This document shows positions 1 to 6,806 of a DNA stretch of 6,806 bases, one piece after another. The notes beneath the pieces are model-generated. The model was not told where the DNA came from. It ran no database searches and saw nothing but the letters and a program-made list of their open reading frames with translations. Origin of the DNA: Candidatus Kuenenia stuttgartensis (GTDB lineage Bacteria; Planctomycetota; Planctomycetia; Pirellulales; UBA1268); contig CAMCPF010000164.1 in assembly GCA_945876515.1 (NCBI GenBank), positions 1 through 6,806 on the forward strand, read 5' to 3'. Numbering within the stretch: the stretch's first letter is position 1; every line of letters starts with the position of its first letter. The translations under genes and the position numbers were made by a program.

Positions 1-31
1 CCTCCCTCCCGAAGGCTCTGAGAGTACCCCC

Positions 32-51
32 GTTGGCGACCCATTCGCAAC
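32..51 (-). other. Weak imperfect hairpin downstream of the barrel gene
   Basis: On the minus strand GTTGCGA, loop ATGGG, then TCG-C-CAAC can pair over seven base pairs with one bulged base, starting 16 bases after the TAG stop. No T-run follows. It may act as a 3'-end hairpin, but it is short and could be chance. Nothing else in positions 1-67 is supported apart from a purine run at the edge. Confidence 0.25.
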
Positions 52-67
52 CCGATGGCTAGGCAAA

Positions 68-1315
68 CTACCAGCGGCCCTCGAGCCCCAGGCTGACGCC
101 CTGAACCAGGACGCCGCCGTTGGTGTTGATCGTGCCTTCCACGGGAAGGCCGGGAGTCAGTTGCTGGCCTGAGAGCTGCTGCGTTGGCTGGGCGATTCCC
201 GAGAGCCAGAGGCCGAAGTAGCCGAATCGGAAGTCGAGGCAACTGGTGATGGGCACCACGCCCGTGAACCCCAGTTCACCCGCGAACGCACCGCTGGCCG
301 GTGACTCGCCGACCGCGACCGTGGCCGTTCCCGGGTTCGCAGGATCGCTGGTCGTGAACTCCGACGATTGGACCGCGTTGTTGTAGTAGGCCCCGGCCTT
401 CACGACCCCGTCGAAGCGGATCCAGGGAGTCGCCAGGAGATTGGCATCCACGCCGATCTGGCCGCCGTAGAGGTCGTTGAAGCACCCGGTCTGATAGAAG
501 TCAGTGATGCCACCCGCGGAGGTGCCCTGGAGCGTGAACTGCTCCTGCCAGTCGATCCAGCGGAAGCCCGCCAAGAATCGCAGGAATCTGCCGTGGCAAT
601 GATGCCGGTTGAGCTCGAAGCTCTGCAGCCTGCTGCCGAGATTGGCGTTGCCTGAGTCGAAGGGAAGCGGCGCGTTGCCGTAGATGCCCGGCTCCGCCGG
701 CAAGTAGGAGGAACTGATTTCCGACAGCGGCCTGATACTCCGAAAATTCGCCGCCCGGAGGTACGTGGCCTCGATCGCATGGCCGGTGCAGTTGTTGACC
801 CGGAAGATCGAGAACCGCGGGCCGGCCGCGGCCGTGCTATCCATCCCGTTGGCGTTGAGGAGCGTTCCGGCTACCACGTCGTTGTCGACGAGGGGCCGGT
901 CCGGCGGCGCGTTTCGCCAGAGGATCAGGGCATCGACTCGGCCGATCCAACAGCCCTTCTTGTCGTGGCAAGCGGTGTCGATCATCGCCGACGGGCAGCA
1001 CTGATCGCAGCCGGTGCCGCTGCAGCTCGAGCAGCATCCGTCACCGGAGAAAGCGTAGGATTCGTGTTGCGAACCGCCGTCCATGGTCTGCTCGCCGTCG
1101 AAGTTCGGCGTGATCGTGCCGCCCTCCCCGATGACTTGCCCCTCGTCGGGAATGCCCGACTGGACGAGGACCGAGGCTGCCGGTTCGTCTTCCCACTGCC
1201 GGCGGGCCGCCTCCGCCGACGAGACTCCAACCATGCCGAACAGGGTCGCGATCGCGACGGTAGCGGTCGCTCCGGTGACGCTGGCCGACCGGATACGGAA
1301 AGAACGCACAGCCAT
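68..1315 (-). CDS. BBP7-like outer-membrane beta-barrel protein, secreted, Cys-rich N-terminal segment
   Basis: This 415-residue protein has a clear Sec signal peptide: a basic n-region (MAVRSFRIRS), a hydrophobic stretch at about 13-33, and an AEA site predicting cleavage after Ala36. A polar region (37-90) follows, then a Cys-rich segment (C94, C95, C98, C103, C106, C107, C116, C122). Next comes GRVDALILWRNAPPDRPL (125-142), the kind of strand opening I associate with planctomycete barrel proteins of the BBP7 (putative beta-barrel porin 7) family. The rest alternates Gly-rich and aromatic strands (LRFLAGFRWIDW, GGQIGVDANLL, FRFGYFGLWLSG) and ends in aromatic Trp415, typical of outer-membrane barrels. 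The likely location is the outer membrane, with a porin or structural role; no substrate can be deduced. A strong Shine-Dalgarno decides the start. The TAG stop is followed by a second in-frame TAG three codons on. The family call is by recognition, not search. A generic planctomycete outer-membrane protein is the alternative. Confidence 0.78.
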   Translation of the reverse strand: MAVRSFRIRSASVTGATATVAIATLFGMVGVSSAEAARRQWEDEPAASVLVQSGIPDEGQVIGEGGTITPNFDGEQTMDGGSQHESYAFSGDGCCSSCSGTGCDQCCPSAMIDTACHDKKGCWIGRVDALILWRNAPPDRPLVDNDVVAGTLLNANGMDSTAAAGPRFSIFRVNNCTGHAIEATYLRAANFRSIRPLSEISSSYLPAEPGIYGNAPLPFDSGNANLGSRLQSFELNRHHCHGRFLRFLAGFRWIDWQEQFTLQGTSAGGITDFYQTGCFNDLYGGQIGVDANLLATPWIRFDGVVKAGAYYNNAVQSSEFTTSDPANPGTATVAVGESPASGAFAGELGFTGVVPITSCLDFRFGYFGLWLSGIAQPTQQLSGQQLTPGLPVEGTINTNGGVLVQGVSLGLEGRW

Positions 1316-1323
1316 CGTTGCTG

Positions 1324-1328
1324 CCTCC
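1324..1328 (-). promoter_or_regulatory. Shine-Dalgarno of the barrel-protein gene
   Basis: GGAGG on the minus strand lies eight bases upstream of the ATG at 1313-1315, which is optimal spacing. It supports the annotated start, and that start also gives an intact signal peptide. The next in-frame Met (residue 28) would delete most of the signal peptide. Confidence 0.75.
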
Positions 1329-1343
1329 GAGGATAATGCCGTG

Positions 1344-1364
1344 ACGACCGGTGGAATCGGTCGT
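1344..1364 (-). other. Perfect 7-bp inverted repeat in the uvrA-barrel gene gap
   Basis: On the minus strand ACGACCG, a 7-base loop (ATTCCAC) and CGGTCGT form a perfect GC-rich stem in the 54 bases between the uvrA stop and the next start. No T-run follows it; the next bases are CACGGCATTATCC. It therefore does not look like a classical intrinsic terminator. It could be a weak terminator, an mRNA processing or stabilising hairpin, or a dyad for a regulator of the barrel gene. A 7-bp dyad in GC-rich DNA may also be chance. Confidence 0.4.
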
Positions 1365-1369
1365 GCGGG

Positions 1370-6806
<5,437 letters not shown>

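Noticed and set aside
1..10. Purine-rich GGGAGGGAGG on the minus strand as a Shine-Dalgarno for a next gene
   Set aside because: The run is at the window edge and no start codon can be seen beyond it. It is plausible but not supportable here.
779..1336. Plus-strand open frame of 185 codons over the barrel gene
   Set aside because: It is antisense to the signal-peptide end of the barrel protein, with no motif and no convincing ribosome site.
1335..1342. CATTAT-like -10 element upstream of the barrel gene
   Set aside because: The nearest TTCCAC-like -35 would be only about 12 bases away, too short for a sigma-70 type promoter.

Overview
The window looks like a chromosomal segment of a GC-rich planctomycete, or a close relative in the PVC superphylum. 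Two things point there. One gene encodes a secreted outer-membrane barrel of the planctomycete-typical BBP7 kind. The other encodes a tandem, double-length UvrA, an arrangement known from Chlamydiae. Both genes are on the minus strand and fill almost the whole window. No RNA gene, CRISPR array, insertion sequence or transposase is visible.

Layout, read along the minus strand from the right edge. (1) Positions 6806 to 1370 hold a uvrA gene whose 5' end lies beyond the window. The reading frame is open to the edge, and about 210 N-terminal residues are missing compared with the gene's own second copy. The product carries two complete UvrA modules in one chain. Both have UvrB-binding, zinc-module, signature, Walker and DNA-binding CX2CX19CX2C elements, giving four ABC ATPase heads. 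(2) A 54-base gap (1316-1369) holds a perfect 7-bp inverted repeat and a strong Shine-Dalgarno. (3) Positions 1315 to 68 hold a 415-residue signal-peptide-bearing protein with a Cys-rich segment near its N-terminus, called BBP7-like. (4) Positions 1-67 hold a weak imperfect hairpin and a purine-rich run at the extreme edge.

UvrA is the damage sensor of nucleotide excision repair and the barrel is an envelope protein. No functional link is evident, and their adjacency is probably incidental even if they are co-transcribed.

The most interesting signals all sit in or near uvrA. The two copies have diverged unequally: copy 2 has altered Q-loops and a rewritten insertion domain, while the second ATPase halves stay collinear. 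A compact GC palindrome (6677-6730) appears to have been absorbed in frame into the uvrA coding sequence. I see no convincing wholly undescribed system here.
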